From Nemopilema nomurai (taxonomy: Eukaryota; Cnidaria; Scyphozoa; Rhizostomeae; Rhizostomatidae), in the NCBI GenBank assembly GCA_003864495.1, contig ML133458.1, forward strand, positions 1,221,592 to 1,285,591: 64,000 nt of DNA, read 5' to 3'. This document shows positions 45,853 through 60,800 of this stretch, piece by piece. The translations under genes and the position numbers were made by a program. How positions within the stretch are numbered: position 1 is the stretch's first letter; every line of letters starts with the position of its first letter. The notes beneath the pieces were generated by a model. The model was not told the origin of the DNA. It saw only the letters and a program-made list of their open reading frames with translations, and did not search any database.

Positions 45853-48800
45853 ATGGAAGACCAGGTTCGTTCTTAATTTAAAATACATTTACGGTTGGAA
45901 TACCTCCAATAACGTTATATTTTGGGATGTTGTTTGGTACAGTAAATATTTCTATTAATTTTAGGAGTTTTCCCGGTTGGAGCTTTACTGCAAGCAACTG
46001 TACGAGTCCCCTGACCCCTCTGTAAGGGGGGCAGCAGAAAAGGCGTTGATCCTATTTTCAAATTCGCCGGACTGTTTGAGAAAGTGTCAGTACTTACTAG
46101 AAAGAGCTGAGGTAAGCATCTCTTCATCACAAGTCAGTCTATATTACAAATTCTCACTGGGTAGAATTTATTTTGGGAAATTTTGAAGTTAAAAGCAGCA
46201 AGAGGTGTCATTCCCCGCATTGCAGGGAGCTGACGTCATTTCATTTGCGTAATCCTTTGACACAAATCAACCGGCGTTGGAAGGTGCATCTTATTCAAAA
46301 TAAGCAATGAAAATGTTATCATAAATAGCAATCAAGAAATAATTAATTAGCTGCATATAAGATCTATTTATGTCAGAAAGAACCTCTTGAATATTGAAGT
46401 GTATTTCGATATTGTAACCAATCGAACAGAGAGCATCTCACCCAAACCACAATTGCTAGTTAAGAGCTAATACATTGAAACCCTGTATCACATTGATCAT
46501 TTTATTATGACCTGTCTAGCCTTGTAGTTATCAATGTTGAAACAATTATGGTAAGGGATAACTCCTTTGACTTCTAGGCAGACCATATCTCCAAATAATT
46601 AACACTTATTAATTGCCCCTGATCAATTTATTTAATCGCATATTAAATCACAATTTACAAAGATGAGAGGATTTTTTGTGATTTTCATTTATTGAAAGGT
46701 CACATGAAATTTAATCTCTAGATAATGAATGCTTGTAGGAATTGTGTGCGGAATTTTTGAGCAAATTTTCCAAAGAGGTCTTTATTTTTTTATTTTTTTT
46801 CATGAAACAAGGATTCCAGATCTCAACCAGGTATTCACAGGAAACTGACAGCATTGATAGATTTTCTGCACAGATGCTCTGGCAACTTCTTGATAATGCG
46901 CATGTGGAAAAATGGCTATAAATTATTGCGCGAATAACTTGCAGTATGAACTACAATAGGCCCTAATAAATTTATACAATAAATTTTATCTGTTTGTTTG
47001 TTTATTTGTTTATGTGCATCTTCTTGTTACCAAACAGAATAAACCATTTATTTGCTTAATACAATGCACTTTCGTCTAAGACCTGTGCCATATTTCTGTT
47101 AAATGAAAGCTCAATATATCTCAAAATCAATAACTCATTTCGTGAAATTGAAAGACCATTGGTACCAGATGAATAAATATTTCAACAGAACCACTCATAA
47201 TTTGTTTGAAAATTAAAGTTTGTGTTAGGTTTTTGGGAGCTATGATGTATGATGGTTGTATGATTTACTTCATAATTCAGTCACTATATTAAGATGCAAT
47301 GTTTCTGCAATTTTTGTGAAAGAGAACCCTGACATCACAATTTAAACACCCAAACCATGTTTTTAGATCTGTCATATAGTATCAAAAGAGCAGGGTCTCC
47401 AAAATGTAGATTAAAATTAATACTGAATGTGTTTTTTTAAATTAATACTGAATGTGTTTCTTGATGCAACTGCTTCACCATATGATAGATCACTAAATAG
47501 AGCTAACTTCCTAATGACTTCTTTTTTTCTTCTAGTCTCCCTACTCCCAGCTCCTTGCTGCATCAACTTTATCAAAGCTGATCATAAAGGCCTCTGCAGT
47601 TTTACCTGTTGCAGAGAGGATAAATATCAGTGAGTTTAAATTTTCATAGAATTATAGCTTATGAAAGCCTTTAATTGGATAATTGCTGTAATTTCCCAAA
47701 AACTGAGAATTATTTTGTTTCTGTATCTTGACAAGCTCTATTTTACTCACAGATTTGAAAGCAATAGTATTTGTAATTTGTGATGTTGACAATCATGATG
47801 GCAATTCTGAACATTTCTAAGATATTGAAAAGTTGCTCAACCTTTGATATTTTAGAAAGGAGAAGAAAGGTAGCCAGGGTCCAATAAAGTGTTCATGTCC
47901 CTGAAAACCCTAGGTTGTGGAAGAATAGTCCTGATATATATATAAAAAGAGCTTTGCAAAAAGATTATTTTTGATTTTACAGTAGTCATTTCTTGGAATA
48001 TCTTCTTGAAATTGAAGAAATTTCAGGTGACTCATGGCAGTATGGTTGCTGACTAGTTTTACTATATTGTTAATAGTAAAAAACATTAAGTTACAAATAC
48101 TAACTCCATATTCAAGCCAGCACCATCTATTGCTTTAATAATCAGATTTTCAAAACAAATTTCAAAATGTGCCTGCTATTGCCAGGGGAGAATAGAATGT
48201 GCATAGGACTAGATTCTTGGGTCCCCAAGATTAATTATGGTCTGACAGTATCAGATAAAATTCACACCAGTCCTCATTTTACTGTAATCTTGTTTGCAGG
48301 AAATTACATTCTGAATTACTTTATAACAAGACCAAAGCTTGCACCATTTGTTACTCAAGCATTAGCACAGGTACAATTGACATAAAAATCATCATTATTA
48401 TTAGTATATATATATATACTGTTATTATATATTATTTTTATTGATACATAGTATCTTTGTCTTTGTAAGCCCTGGCTATCCAGTTACAAATTACATATGT
48501 AATAGAGAGATTTTTAATTGTAGTTTGGGTTGAAATGAAATGAAAAGCTCAAAATATTATTGTTGTTGCTGTTGTTGTTATTTTATTATCCCTAATATTA
48601 TCATTATTATGCTTTATTTTGATTTGGTATATTAATATCAATTGCTGCTTTTACCTCTGTTCAATGTTAAGATGCAGTTAGGCCTATGTGTACCATTTAT
48701 GATTCACTGGTGTAAAAAGGGGTCATGTTGTTCCACTTGTTTTGTTCTCAGCCTAGAGCCACTGCCTGATTACTGGGCATTCTGTCAGAATGGTAGTTTG

Positions 48801-51800
48801 TCGATTCTGGATATATTCTTACTGTGCAACTTAAGCCTTCCAAAAGCGTATACATTTAAGAGCTCTAATTAACCTTTTCCAACCACAGCTACTTGCAAAG
48901 CTTACCAAGTTCGGTTGGTTTGACACCCAAGATGAGACCTATGTTTTTCGAAGTATCACCGACGATATTGGTCAGTTTTTGCAAGGATCCATTGAGCACT
49001 GTATCATTGGGATTAAGATTCTGGCCGAACTGGTTTCTTTGATTAATCAGGTTCGCCCACTTGCTACTCCTTTTTATTTCTGGTGACAGTCAACCAGTTT
49101 TGTTATTTTCATTTTTCACACTATCTACGGCCGAAATACGGGAAAATCTGGCGATTAATTGCAGCGTAATTGCTTTGGGAATTACTTTGCTCACTCGATT
49201 TGAAATTACGTCATTTTGCATAGTGGTGGATATGTTACTATGCTCGCTTGATCTTGTCTGTGCAAGTACATTAAGTTAATTAAGTTTCTCCACATTTTAT
49301 CACGTTTTCATGCCCTGCAACCGACGATCAGTCGTCTCACAATCTTTTTCTGAAGCATCTCAACCCTGTCTACATTTTCTACAGATTATCACAATGAGAT
49401 GATATGGTTTTTTAAAGCGAACGGTTATTTATGATCTTTACTTTTTGAACTGTTAAATATGAGGATTGAAGGATTGAAGTTAGAACATGCATGGTTCCCA
49501 CCTTGCCTGAGAGGCTGCTTTATGCTGTGACAGAGACAAGAAGTTTTAAGAGCATTAAGCCGCTGTTTTCAGCAGTAGTAGTTGCAGCTTTCTCGCCCCC
49601 TTCAAACCGTAAAATGATAGAAATATCACCCCCAAAAAGTGGTTATTTGTTTCTTTTTCCGTAGACTGAATCAGCTCTGTCAATATCAAAGTATCGCAAG
49701 GTCTGTATAATTCCTTTCTTGTTACCTTATTCTTAGATAAACACAATTATGAAATACTATGAAGTCTCTGTGATTTTAGCTAGGTAGTTTACCACTGTCT
49801 AGCTTGATGTTTGTGTGAGTCTATATTTATAATTAGAAGTAATGGTTTGAAAAAGGCTACAGAATGCCAGTTAAGACCTGAAAACTACATTGGTAACTAC
49901 TTGCTTTGATAAACGTAGATTATACCATGCTTAATGTACAGTATTTTACTCGATATCCGATTTTTGGGTCATTTTACTCAATAATTCATGTGGGCATCAT
50001 CCGCCGTCTGAATGTTTGCAAATTTCATGTTCAGTCTGATCCGTTTGACCCTTTGAGTTGTGCACAGGAAGTCACTTTTCACCAATTCAGGAAGTCAAAA
50101 ATTATTTGACTGATGCGGAAGTCCAGCTTTCGAGCTCTTCTGCTTCTCATCATATTGTGGAAGTTTTTTTTCTTCATTTCTCGTTTTCTTCACATCTTTA
50201 TATGTCTATACTAATCCAGTTCTTGTCCACATCATTGAAAGTTCCATCATTTCCAATTTAAACGTATCAAATTTGAGATTTTCCCTTTAACAGACTGTGG
50301 TCCAATGTTACGATTTGGATCCATATTTTTCCGCCAATTATTCACAAAACATTTTTCTTTACATACGTTTACACTATCATTTAGGCAGTAATTTCAAAAA
50401 TTGCGGCATACATGTTTCCTTGTTCTCTTTCGCATCACTCATCCTCTCTTCTTTCAGATTTCAGCATCATTCAGGGATGCAGCTTTGTATGATATTTTTA
50501 CCATGTGCCTAACGATGCTGAAACAGGTGAGTTGTCCAACAGTTTTGTCAGTTGTCCATATGAATATACAGCCTCATTACAGAATCGAATCAGAAATGTG
50601 TGAATGATTCACAACAATGTATATGCTGATATGGTGTGTAATATGGTTGGTGTACGTTTCATTGTTGCCTTTGAAAGTTAGGGTTCTGTTCAGGGATCAA
50701 TCGTGCTTATATTGGTATATGATAGAATTATTAGCATAATATACTGCAAGGCTATCGATCATACTAATTATGTGATCTTGTGATTGACACTGTATGTGAT
50801 CAGAACTATTCTACGGATTGGTCCAAAGGCAGAAATGAGGTTAAGATGTGCTTGTAGCCTTCTAGCATCACTTTGAATGTCTAAGGAACTCTTTCGCACC
50901 CTGCTAAAGTATACAAACAATCAGGCAGCATTTTAGTCCCAATCTTCACAATATGATATAAGTTAGTGGATGCGATAATCAATTTATTTGCATAGGAAAC
51001 CGAGAGGCTTTTCAATCTTTGACTGTTACCCTCAATTTCTTCTTCACTTAAATCTGTCGCATCGATTTTATTAATCGTTTTCCCATAAAACATAAGCTTT
51101 TTGTCAGCCTCTCTCATTCATTCATTGCTCTTTTCATTGTATCATTATATTAATTGAGCTGTTTTTCATCCTTATAGATCTCAAATAAGAGGATCGATTT
51201 CCAAAACCAACAACAAGTGAGTTAGTTTATGTTTCACATTTGCCGACAGAAGGGATATTAGCTTGTTGCTTGTTAGGAAATATTCGCCTGTAGTCTTCTG
51301 CTGATATCTAGAACGAAGTTGATTCTTTTGCAGATCTCCCTCATCAAAGAACTACTGCAGTTAGTTAAAAACTGTCTCGCCTATGACTTCATTGGAACAT
51401 CATTTGATGAGTCGACAGATGACATGGGCACTGTGCACATTCCAACCCAGTGGAAACAGTGTATGTTATCCCAGACTTTTATCAAAAAATGTCTGTAAAT
51501 TGGGTTGCTTTGTCTTAAGCACTCCATAAGTACAACGTTTTCACTGAACGTGGCTTTTGGAAATTCCCAGAATTTTAGCTTCGTATTAATCTAAAGTATT
51601 AATGTATTAATCTAAAAAAGTTCGCGTGGAGTTCATGTTTAGCAGCAATCATGTTTAGCTTTGAATTCAAGTTATAATCCTGTGTCAAAGGCTCCTCCTT
51701 TATCGGCCCATAATGTTTCACTTTATCAGGTATTTCAGCCTTGCCAATCAAACAATCAATATTTGCAGTTATTCTTTTTGATAAACAGCAGCTGTCTTAA

Positions 51801-54800
51801 TATTTGGCCAACCTGGATGTATAAGGGTCTTTAGATATTTGCAACTTTTTTCAATAAAAGAGCAGATAAAAGCAAAGTATTTTTCTTTCTTTTGTGTAAA
51901 GGTTTTAATAATTATTAATTAATGCCAGTTTCTCATTCAATAGACTATTGTTCCTTGTTTGTTAGTTTTCAAGTAAAGTCCAATGCGGTACTAGCTTGTA
52001 CAGTACTTGTTCAAGGGTTTTCAGTACAAGGCCGTATCTCAAAAACGCTGAATTTTCATAAACATTATAAAGCTTCTACTGGGCGAATCCTCACCGTCGA
52101 AGATGCCTTTAGCCTAAACCATATCTATCTAGAAATTATTTCCGCATTTATCACTGTAAAGCTATACTATTCATGATTATAATCCGTTAACAGAGCACCG
52201 TTACTGCATCAAAACAACCTTATCATGCCAGTTTTTTAATAAGGCATCATTATCTCTGCCTGTAGAAGTTAGTGACTTCAAACAGCACTGCAATGATTTG
52301 TCAAACAATAAAGGAAAATATTATTTTTATATTGAATGTAGCAGATGCACGTGTCTTTCTGGATGAATTAGAACATGCATCTATTGTGTTGTGAGTTTTT
52401 TTACAAAGCAATTTATTCATATAAAGCTGCAGACATTCTTTTTTTTTATCACAGTGTTTCTGGACTTCAGCAATATTCACCTGTTCCTAGACTTGTACCA
52501 GGCTGTTCCTCAAAATGTCTCTTCAATGGTTGGTATTTCAAGCCCAAAAGTCTTCAGAATTTGCTATAACAAGAATGTACACGCTTTTCGTTTATCATGA
52601 GAATGGACTTTTTCACATTTACGATTCTACACATGCGAATAACCTTGAATCTGCAATTTATATGGCCAATAACCTTTAAGAACAGAGTGGTATCAAAATA
52701 ACATTGTTTGTTTGTGTCTTGTTTGTTTAACATTAGCATCATTGTAGATTTTTACTTCTTTTGTCTTAACCCAACATACGTAATGAATTGTTGCTTATGA
52801 AGTTTCATTTGACCTTTTTGACCTATAACCTGCAATTACATGACCTGTGACCTCGTTTTTAGGCAATGGTATGCTATGTCCAGTTGGCTTCTGTGAGGAG
52901 GTCTCTTTTCGACCCAACGGAAAGAGCCAAATACCTTCAGGAGCTCCTAAATGGCGCAAAGCGAATTCTGGAGTCGCCGCAAGTATGTTCTACTGTTTAA
53001 ACAAAATTCTTGTTTTTGTCGGCCATTATGGCCATAATGGCATGTGATCCAAAACGTTGTTGGAACAAGTTTTAAATGCTTTTGATTGTGTACTATAACC
53101 TCTTAACCTGAAGCCTTAAGCGTGTTATGTATAAACTTTGAAAAAGTTTTGATTTTCTTTTGTAGTCTCTGGAGGACCTTGACAACTATCACGAATTTTG
53201 CCGGTTTCTCGCACGAGTGAAATCAAACTATCAATTGGGAGAGATAATAAAAACGGAGAATTACAGAGAATTTATTGAAATGATAGCAAAGTTCACAGTA
53301 ACGAGCCTTCAGGTTGGTCTTTTATAATGATCGTCTGCTTTGATATGTTATAAACAAGATCGTGTTTGATTATACGTTGAGATTAATATTTCAATGTAAT
53401 CGTGGAAATAGATCTGTCATATTCTGTCTACTAAAACATGATCAGCGCTGACCGCATGGCATCGAGTTCTTTCCAAAAAGCTGTAGCCTTCATTTCTCAA
53501 ATTATTCATAGTAGCATGTTGCCCTTTAAAGCACTTGATATTTTTTCAAAACTGTATTTGTTCGTGTATTTAAACGGCATATCGATATTTGAATCTATGC
53601 GTAGCATGTTGAGTGACGTCAGTTAAACTTATCATTGACCATATCAATAACCGTATGAAGAGAAGAGAGCATTTTAAGCGTAAATTTAACATCTCGTCTT
53701 TGATTCCGTTTTTCTGCTGCTAATGTGCTGTTTCTTTGGCAGATGTGGCAATTCGCGCCCAATAGTGTCTACTACCTTATGAACATGTGGCAAAAGATGG
53801 TCGCATCCTGCCCGTTTGTAAAAGCCAATGAGCCGCACTATCTTGACAGGTTCACACCTCAGGCAAGGCACATCCCACTTCTGTCACTTTAATTCGCTTG
53901 AATTTTCGTTGGCATTGCTGAATGAAAATCACGGTGTCTCGAATTGACGTTTTATTAAAAAATGTTTCGTCACTCAAATTCTGACTTTCATTTCATAAAG
54001 CTCTGATTTTTAAATGTATTTTCAACTCCTTGCAAACGATAGATCCAAACCAACCACAGTTCTATGCCTATCAATACATTTATATATAAACATTTACGAT
54101 ATCACTTAGAGGACCATTGTCCAAATTTTCTTCCTCAAGCATTACCAGTATATACATGGTCAGCTGTCATTTACTCCTGTCCCTTCATTTTCGGAGACTT
54201 TGCGTTACATCTCCTTACGTCCGTCAGAAGTTCCTATTTTGTATTTCAATCGTACACCGTACATTCTCATGTCCAGAAGAACATACTTTGAATACTTTTT
54301 TTATTTTTCTGTTTTTGAAGCAACTTGTAAGCAATTCTGATTACAAAAGCCTAAAGAACTTTTAGAAGTAGATTTAGAAACAGTGCAACGGCGATGCGTT
54401 TTGTAACGATTTTGGAAGCAGAATGATGTTTTGTTAATTTTAGATAACAGAGGCATTTGTCACTGCGAAATTACAGTCTGTTGCAGATGTTTTGAGGTAA
54501 GTTTAGTGAATGTCTCTTTCCTAATTATATCTTTATCAAAGTCGTTATATTTATCCTTTAAAGTCAAGTGATTGTTTATTATTTGCGGAGAACAGTTATT
54601 TTATTTGACCCCATTGCTATCTGGCTTAAAAGAATACATTAATTATTTAGTTTGAATTGAAACAATAATTCTGTGACAATAATTGTAGGTTCCTAATCCG
54701 TCTTTATGTATTTCATGTATGTTCATGATAAATTATTAATTTGCCCAGTTTCATTGTTTCGTTTTATTCTGATTAATGTATCTAAATTGTAGGGACAATC

Positions 54801-57800
54801 TGGATGACCCTCTCGAGGACAAATCTACGTTGCATCAGCAGCTGGATCAGGCAAGTAAAGTGTCACCATGGCCTTTTTAATGAACATTTTCTGTCTCAAT
54901 TTTTATGAATATGGACATATTCAATTTTATAGACTAGATATGACAATGCTAACACTGGATAAGATGAAATATGTCAAATGAAAGCTATCTAGTTGATTAG
55001 TCTCTTCTAATTTGTCTTTATTTTGATAAACACAAAACGATCCTGCAGCTCTTTTCATTCTTGATACTCATTTCATTTTCAGATGTCAACAATAGGTCGA
55101 TGTGAATACTCAAAAACCTGTTCGCTTCTGATTTCGCTGTTCGATCAAACCGCCCAGTCTTATCAAGCACTCCTGCAATCTAACGGCTCCATGACTAATG
55201 ACGTCACAATACAGGAAGGTTAGCAACGTTGTTCTGTGTTCCAAAGTCGCTACAAGTGAATGCCTAATAAAATACCTAGGAGCAGTTATATCTCTGAAAC
55301 CACTTTCAAAGTTGTTCCGCTTATTTTTTGGTGAAGTGACCCAAAGTTCATGCAAAAGTCCTTCAGGTTCAAACCAGTTCGGGACCGATATCTGATTTTA
55401 TATGGCTGTAATGGTCGTGACCTTCACGTCTTCTGAACCTTTACGTTACTTTCGACCTACGCCTAGGTTTAATCTTAATCCCCCCTGTTTGAAGAGGGAA
55501 TGTACCTCATCATAGACCGTGCCGATATCTGAGCTGCTTGAAATTTGGAAACAGCAGGAATTTTTTCATGCCCGATTTTACGTCGCTGTCAACTGCCTGT
55601 TCAGAGTTGTTCTCTGAAGTCATGACTCTATGTCTTTTGTCGCAAATGAAGTAGGCATATGTAAATAAATGCTTCGTGGCGGATAGCTTTTGGTCATCTT
55701 CAGACGTTTGCATACTCTGAGGAGTGTCAGACGAAAGAGTACTTTACGTATAAAAAATCTGTTTTTGCTATATCTAGCTATTTTGACGTAGGTAAAAAAA
55801 AGAAGGTGATTATGAAAGCTTGATTCGCTAGATCTTGGGATCAGCATTGCTAACAATACAAGAATCCTACGCCTCCGCCTCTTCGCGCAGTTTTCGGCCA
55901 CAAAGCAAGAGTGCAAGATTTATGTAAGAACGCAGCAACGTAAGAAGTCAGGCAATTAAGTTAATGATACTCTTTCGGACCCTTTAGGTCGCTTGACGTG
56001 GCTGGTATTCATAATCGGGTACTGCGTAGGAGGTCGAATATCCTTCTCAGCAACCGAAGAGCATGATGCATTTGATGCCGAACTCTGTACAAGGTAGGTC
56101 GTCACCAAGAGCACGATAATAACTTTGCCATCTTTTTAGTAATGTCATTTTATGTTACTATTTCCGCTCTGTGCTTCGTTTATTCATTCTGCTATGTTTC
56201 GTGTCAGGAATGTGATGTGTGTGTTTGAATAATTGTTGCTGTTAGTACGGCGTTCCATCAAGTCGCTGCATCTCATTAGCTTTGTTCCATCGACAGGGTG
56301 CTAACATTGATGAACCTCACTGACTCTAAGCTGCGTGAGGCAAGTTACCTTTTCACCTTCTACAAGTTTTTCTTCTTCTTTCTATCAATTTTCAAGTATT
56401 GTATTTTCCAGTTATTTGCCTGCAAATCTTGAAAATGTTAGCAACCATATATACAATGATAGAATAGTTCGTGTCTAAATAAACATTTTTTTCCATCAAA
56501 AATGTAAATGTGATCAGTGTCTATATTTAATACCTTGGTCAACTGTGTTAGTATATCATATGTATTTATTATTGCCAACTTGCCTTTCTGTTATCATCTC
56601 GATGCTTCCTGCTTCTTGTTTTCCCCTTCCCAACGTTACATTGTCCTTGCTTTACAGGGACGTGTGTCTGCTCGATTCGAGCTTGGCTTGCTCTCATTCT
56701 TCGAACAGTTCAAGAAGATTTACATAGGCGACCAAGTGAACAAATCTTCCAAGGTAGGCTACTTGGTTTTTCTCTCAGGCTTCAGTTGAATTCGCTGTCT
56801 GAATTACTTCTCTGTTCTATGCCGTACTTGATTGACAATGAAATATGTTGTTCGGTCATGAGATATTTTGTACCCTTTGTACAACAAACCCCTTGCCAAA
56901 AAATCTAGGTTTTGATTGGATGTCTATTCTTAGATGGTAATGTTTTTATTTGCCAGCTTTATGTTGAAGGCTGTTTGTCTTCTGTCTTCCTCATTTTTCT
57001 CCAAAACACCTCCCGGTATTTAATTTTTTACGCTCCATTACTTGTATTTAAAATATCTTTTCGTGACACTGTCTTTATGGCAGAGAAAAACTAACCAACT
57101 ATGACTAGTGACTTTGACAATTCATCTTATTTTTTTCATTTCCCCTAGGTTTATCAAATTTTATCAGAACGACTCGGCATTGCCGACGAAACTGCAATGC
57201 TGGGAGTTTTTGTCGGGAAAATGTAAGTAATCATTTGATTTGATGTAAGTAATCATTTGATTTGATTTCCTATGAGTGGTCAAAGTGATCGCTTATGAGC
57301 GATCATAGTGATCATGATGATTTGCCTAATCACCAAATGAAGTGATAGTTGTAATCACAATCACATCGGCAGTGATGGAAGGGCACCCTAGTCTTTTGGG
57401 ACCTGTCAAAAGTATGATATGCATCTGTTTTTAATCAAAATGTCAAATTTTTCATCTGTACCAAATTTCATGTTTGTATCATAAAATGCACAATTTAACT
57501 GCAATGCGACGATATTCTAATTTTTTCTATCCATCTTTGTAATCCGGTTTGGAAATTAAGATTCTAGCAAGGTGACAAAATTTTAAGATTTCTCTCGATT
57601 CACCAAGATGCCTTCTGCTTTTTAGAATAACAAACATGAAGTACTGGGCAAGAAACGAGCGAATCATAAACTCCACTTTGCAGCTTTTAAGTGATCTGTC
57701 AATCGGGTAGGCCATTTGCAATCTCCTGCGATTCCAATCACCTTTTTTTCTGCCGAGTATTACTTCATGATTTGTACTGCACCAACTTCATACTATTCTC

Positions 57801-60800
57801 GCCGTTGATACACATTCTCTCCCTCTCTCTAGGTATAGCAGTGCACGGAAACTAGTAAAACTGGTCCCCATTCAATTTATTCTCAATAACCATACCGTAA
57901 GTAAAAGTCCGTGGCTCAATTTCACGACCACAAGTCTGGTAGATTCCATTTTATTCAACTTTATATACTTACATGTTGAAAGTCGAAACTCTTGTTTTTG
58001 GCGGAGCAATTTCCTGCCGAAGATTGATTTTTACAGCACATATTGTGAGCCCAGCCATTTAGAGAAATAGTTCTATGTGACTTTATCAACCCCTCTTACC
58101 ATGTTGCTTTGTTCGCATCAACATGGCCCTCAAATACCATCCTAACAAATACAATTTATAATCTATAATATCAAACACCATACAAGAGAAGATGAGATAG
58201 GAGGGGAAGTGGAGGGTTAGGTAATACGTGCTGCAGTAGATTTGAGTTTGTTTTATAGGAAGACTATCAATTTCTCAAGTTTGAAGTTTAGTTGAGATCA
58301 TGATCTTTATTAGCCCAAAAGGTATAGCAAACGTTTCCAATAGTTTTGAAGAAACGAATTTCCACCTAGAATTATGAAAATATTTATGATAAATTGTGTT
58401 TGTTTTGCAAATTTTCTCCCACTTTTTGACTCTTGGTGTTAGATTGATTATGAGATTTGATAATAAGTTAATATTTATTTCAGCCAGAGCATTTCCCATT
58501 TCTCGGATTCCAAGCCGATTGTAATTTCAAATGCCGGACCCTGTTCTACACTGCCATAGGGCGGTTGCTACTGGTGGACCTAGGTGACGAGGAGGAACGA
58601 TTTCTTTCATTTGCAAGGCCCTTAACAGGTTTGTAAAGTGCAAGCACACTTTCAAAGTTGACCCTTTGTTCTTTGAAAAAGGAGCGCCTCATTTGGAAGA
58701 TATGGAAGATATTTTTACGTATTGATTACGATACGACTAAGTATTGATTTTTTCAAGTGTAAATGCCAAATACCTTTTGTATATTACCATGATTAGGTTT
58801 TTTTACACAACCGTTTTCAAATGTCTTTCCCGGCACTACCAATTAAATGCTGTTCTTTTAAAGTAAATACAAAAGCATCACTTTAAAGGAGCGCTTTGTT
58901 TTACGGCAGCAATGTTAAGGAGATTCCAAGCTCTACGTTCTCGCTCTACGATTTGATCTTGTAGTATTTCTTCCAGGATAGTATGTAGTGATTCGTTTGT
59001 CTACTTTCCATTGTCACACCAAGTCATGCTGACACAGCTTTTCTCAACCTCAGTCTAGACTTTTCCATCCTCATTACATCACCATTTCATCATCATCTCT
59101 CATCGCTCATCAGCAAATTTATTTTAAGAAAAGTAGTATAAATATAATTGTAAAGTTCAGATAAGTCGGTCAAAAACAGAGCTACAGAATACAACAGGCA
59201 TCGCGTCGTCTCTCTCTCTCGGCCTGTCTCCGTGTACTCTGCACGTTAAATAAGACAATTATGGCTCGGATCGTCCATAGAGGTTGAGCAACGCAGTCGG
59301 TAGAAACCCATCTCAAAACGTTTCTACAATGGTGACCATGACGTGACTTTCTCAGCCGACGTGGACACGAATTTCATCCTGCGCCGTGGCTAGGCCCTTT
59401 AAAGTTGCTTCATAGAAAACCAAAAATTACCCTCCTATCGGACTTGTTTACAGCCTATGATTGTAGTTGACTTAAGATGGCCAACTTCTTTACCGATACA
59501 TGTTTCTTCCACTGGACATTTTTGAAGATTTAAGAATGCTTCGTTTTTCACAGCTGCTTTGGATGACCTAGCAAACAGGATTGCAACAGCCGGTGCAAAC
59601 TCATACCAGATGGGGGAAACAAAGGTTTATCTCGCCTTTCTTTGCATATTTGTCATTATTATAGTTAATCGTTGCATACCACTATATGTTCACATTAGGC
59701 CATGTATTTAGAGCTAATAATCATATCAAAAGTTTTGCGAAAAATTTGTAAGGCTTATTTTCAAACGGACGTCAAGCCGTTGACTGCAAATGTTGCTTTA
59801 GATAATTTTAATTCTCCTCTAGTTTGTTTTCCCCCTTGAAACTCTGCTGTTAAAACAAGTGGATATGCTGTACTAGGCTATACGAATCCGTCTAGATTGC
59901 ATATCAAATGCTGATATTTGCTCTGCTTCCCCCGACTTTATTCGAGTGTGCACAGTTTTGGTATTATATTTTTCCATTTTGAGTTACTTAATTGTCCTTT
60001 GAGTCTAAATAGTTGTTTGTTCCTGTAACTAAAGAAGAATTAGTATTATCACATAGCCACAACAAAAGCCCAGGCTACCATGGCTTGAAGATTAGATTAG
60101 CAAATTATGTATAAACAATGCCAAGTTTTACCAGATTTCGCCAAATTTTATTTGACTGGATTGATTGACTCTAGAAGGTCAATCGATTAAGACTGTTTAA
60201 AAAGCTGGTGTGAAAGAAACCCAAAATTAGATATTCGTATCTAGTGCAATCCTTCATCATAACCTTGGAGAATCTGTTGCTAGATCATCATCGAGGTCAT
60301 TCAATAATTCATAATTTCAAGGCAACCAAACAATCAGATTTCGCTTAATAAGTATTTGCGGAGTAGCAAGAGAATAGTCTGCCACGAAAGTTTCATAGTA
60401 GCTAATCATTTTTATATGTAATCAGCTTTCACTGCTGCACTGGTTAACAGCCTTCTCATTGTTAATTCGCTCTCTTTTTTATTTTTAGCAATACGTCGTT
60501 GGTTTGTCTCGAGATCTTTGTGGCCTGGCTTTCTCCTTCAACACAAAGTCTAGCTACTTGCATTTCTTCAACTGGCTGTATCTTTTTGTTTCCTTTTTAA
60601 CCCTTTTGTGCAGTTCACTTATAATTAACAGAACACCTTTTGCTTGCGGATGGTCCAGGCCTAAAAGTGACATTGCTTTGCATTGGATCGAAAATTCACA
60701 AGTGCACATGTTATCCCAATAACGCTCATACCAGTGCTCATTTGGACCTTAGATCTTTGCGACTACTTTAAACCAATAAAACATTGTAACAGTTAAATTG

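Noticed and set aside
52335..52395. Candidate extra XPO7 exon encoding ARVFLDELE
   Set aside because: It looks like the expected VFLD motif, but exon 51334-51460 joins directly and in phase to 52455-52528, which matches the ortholog much better.
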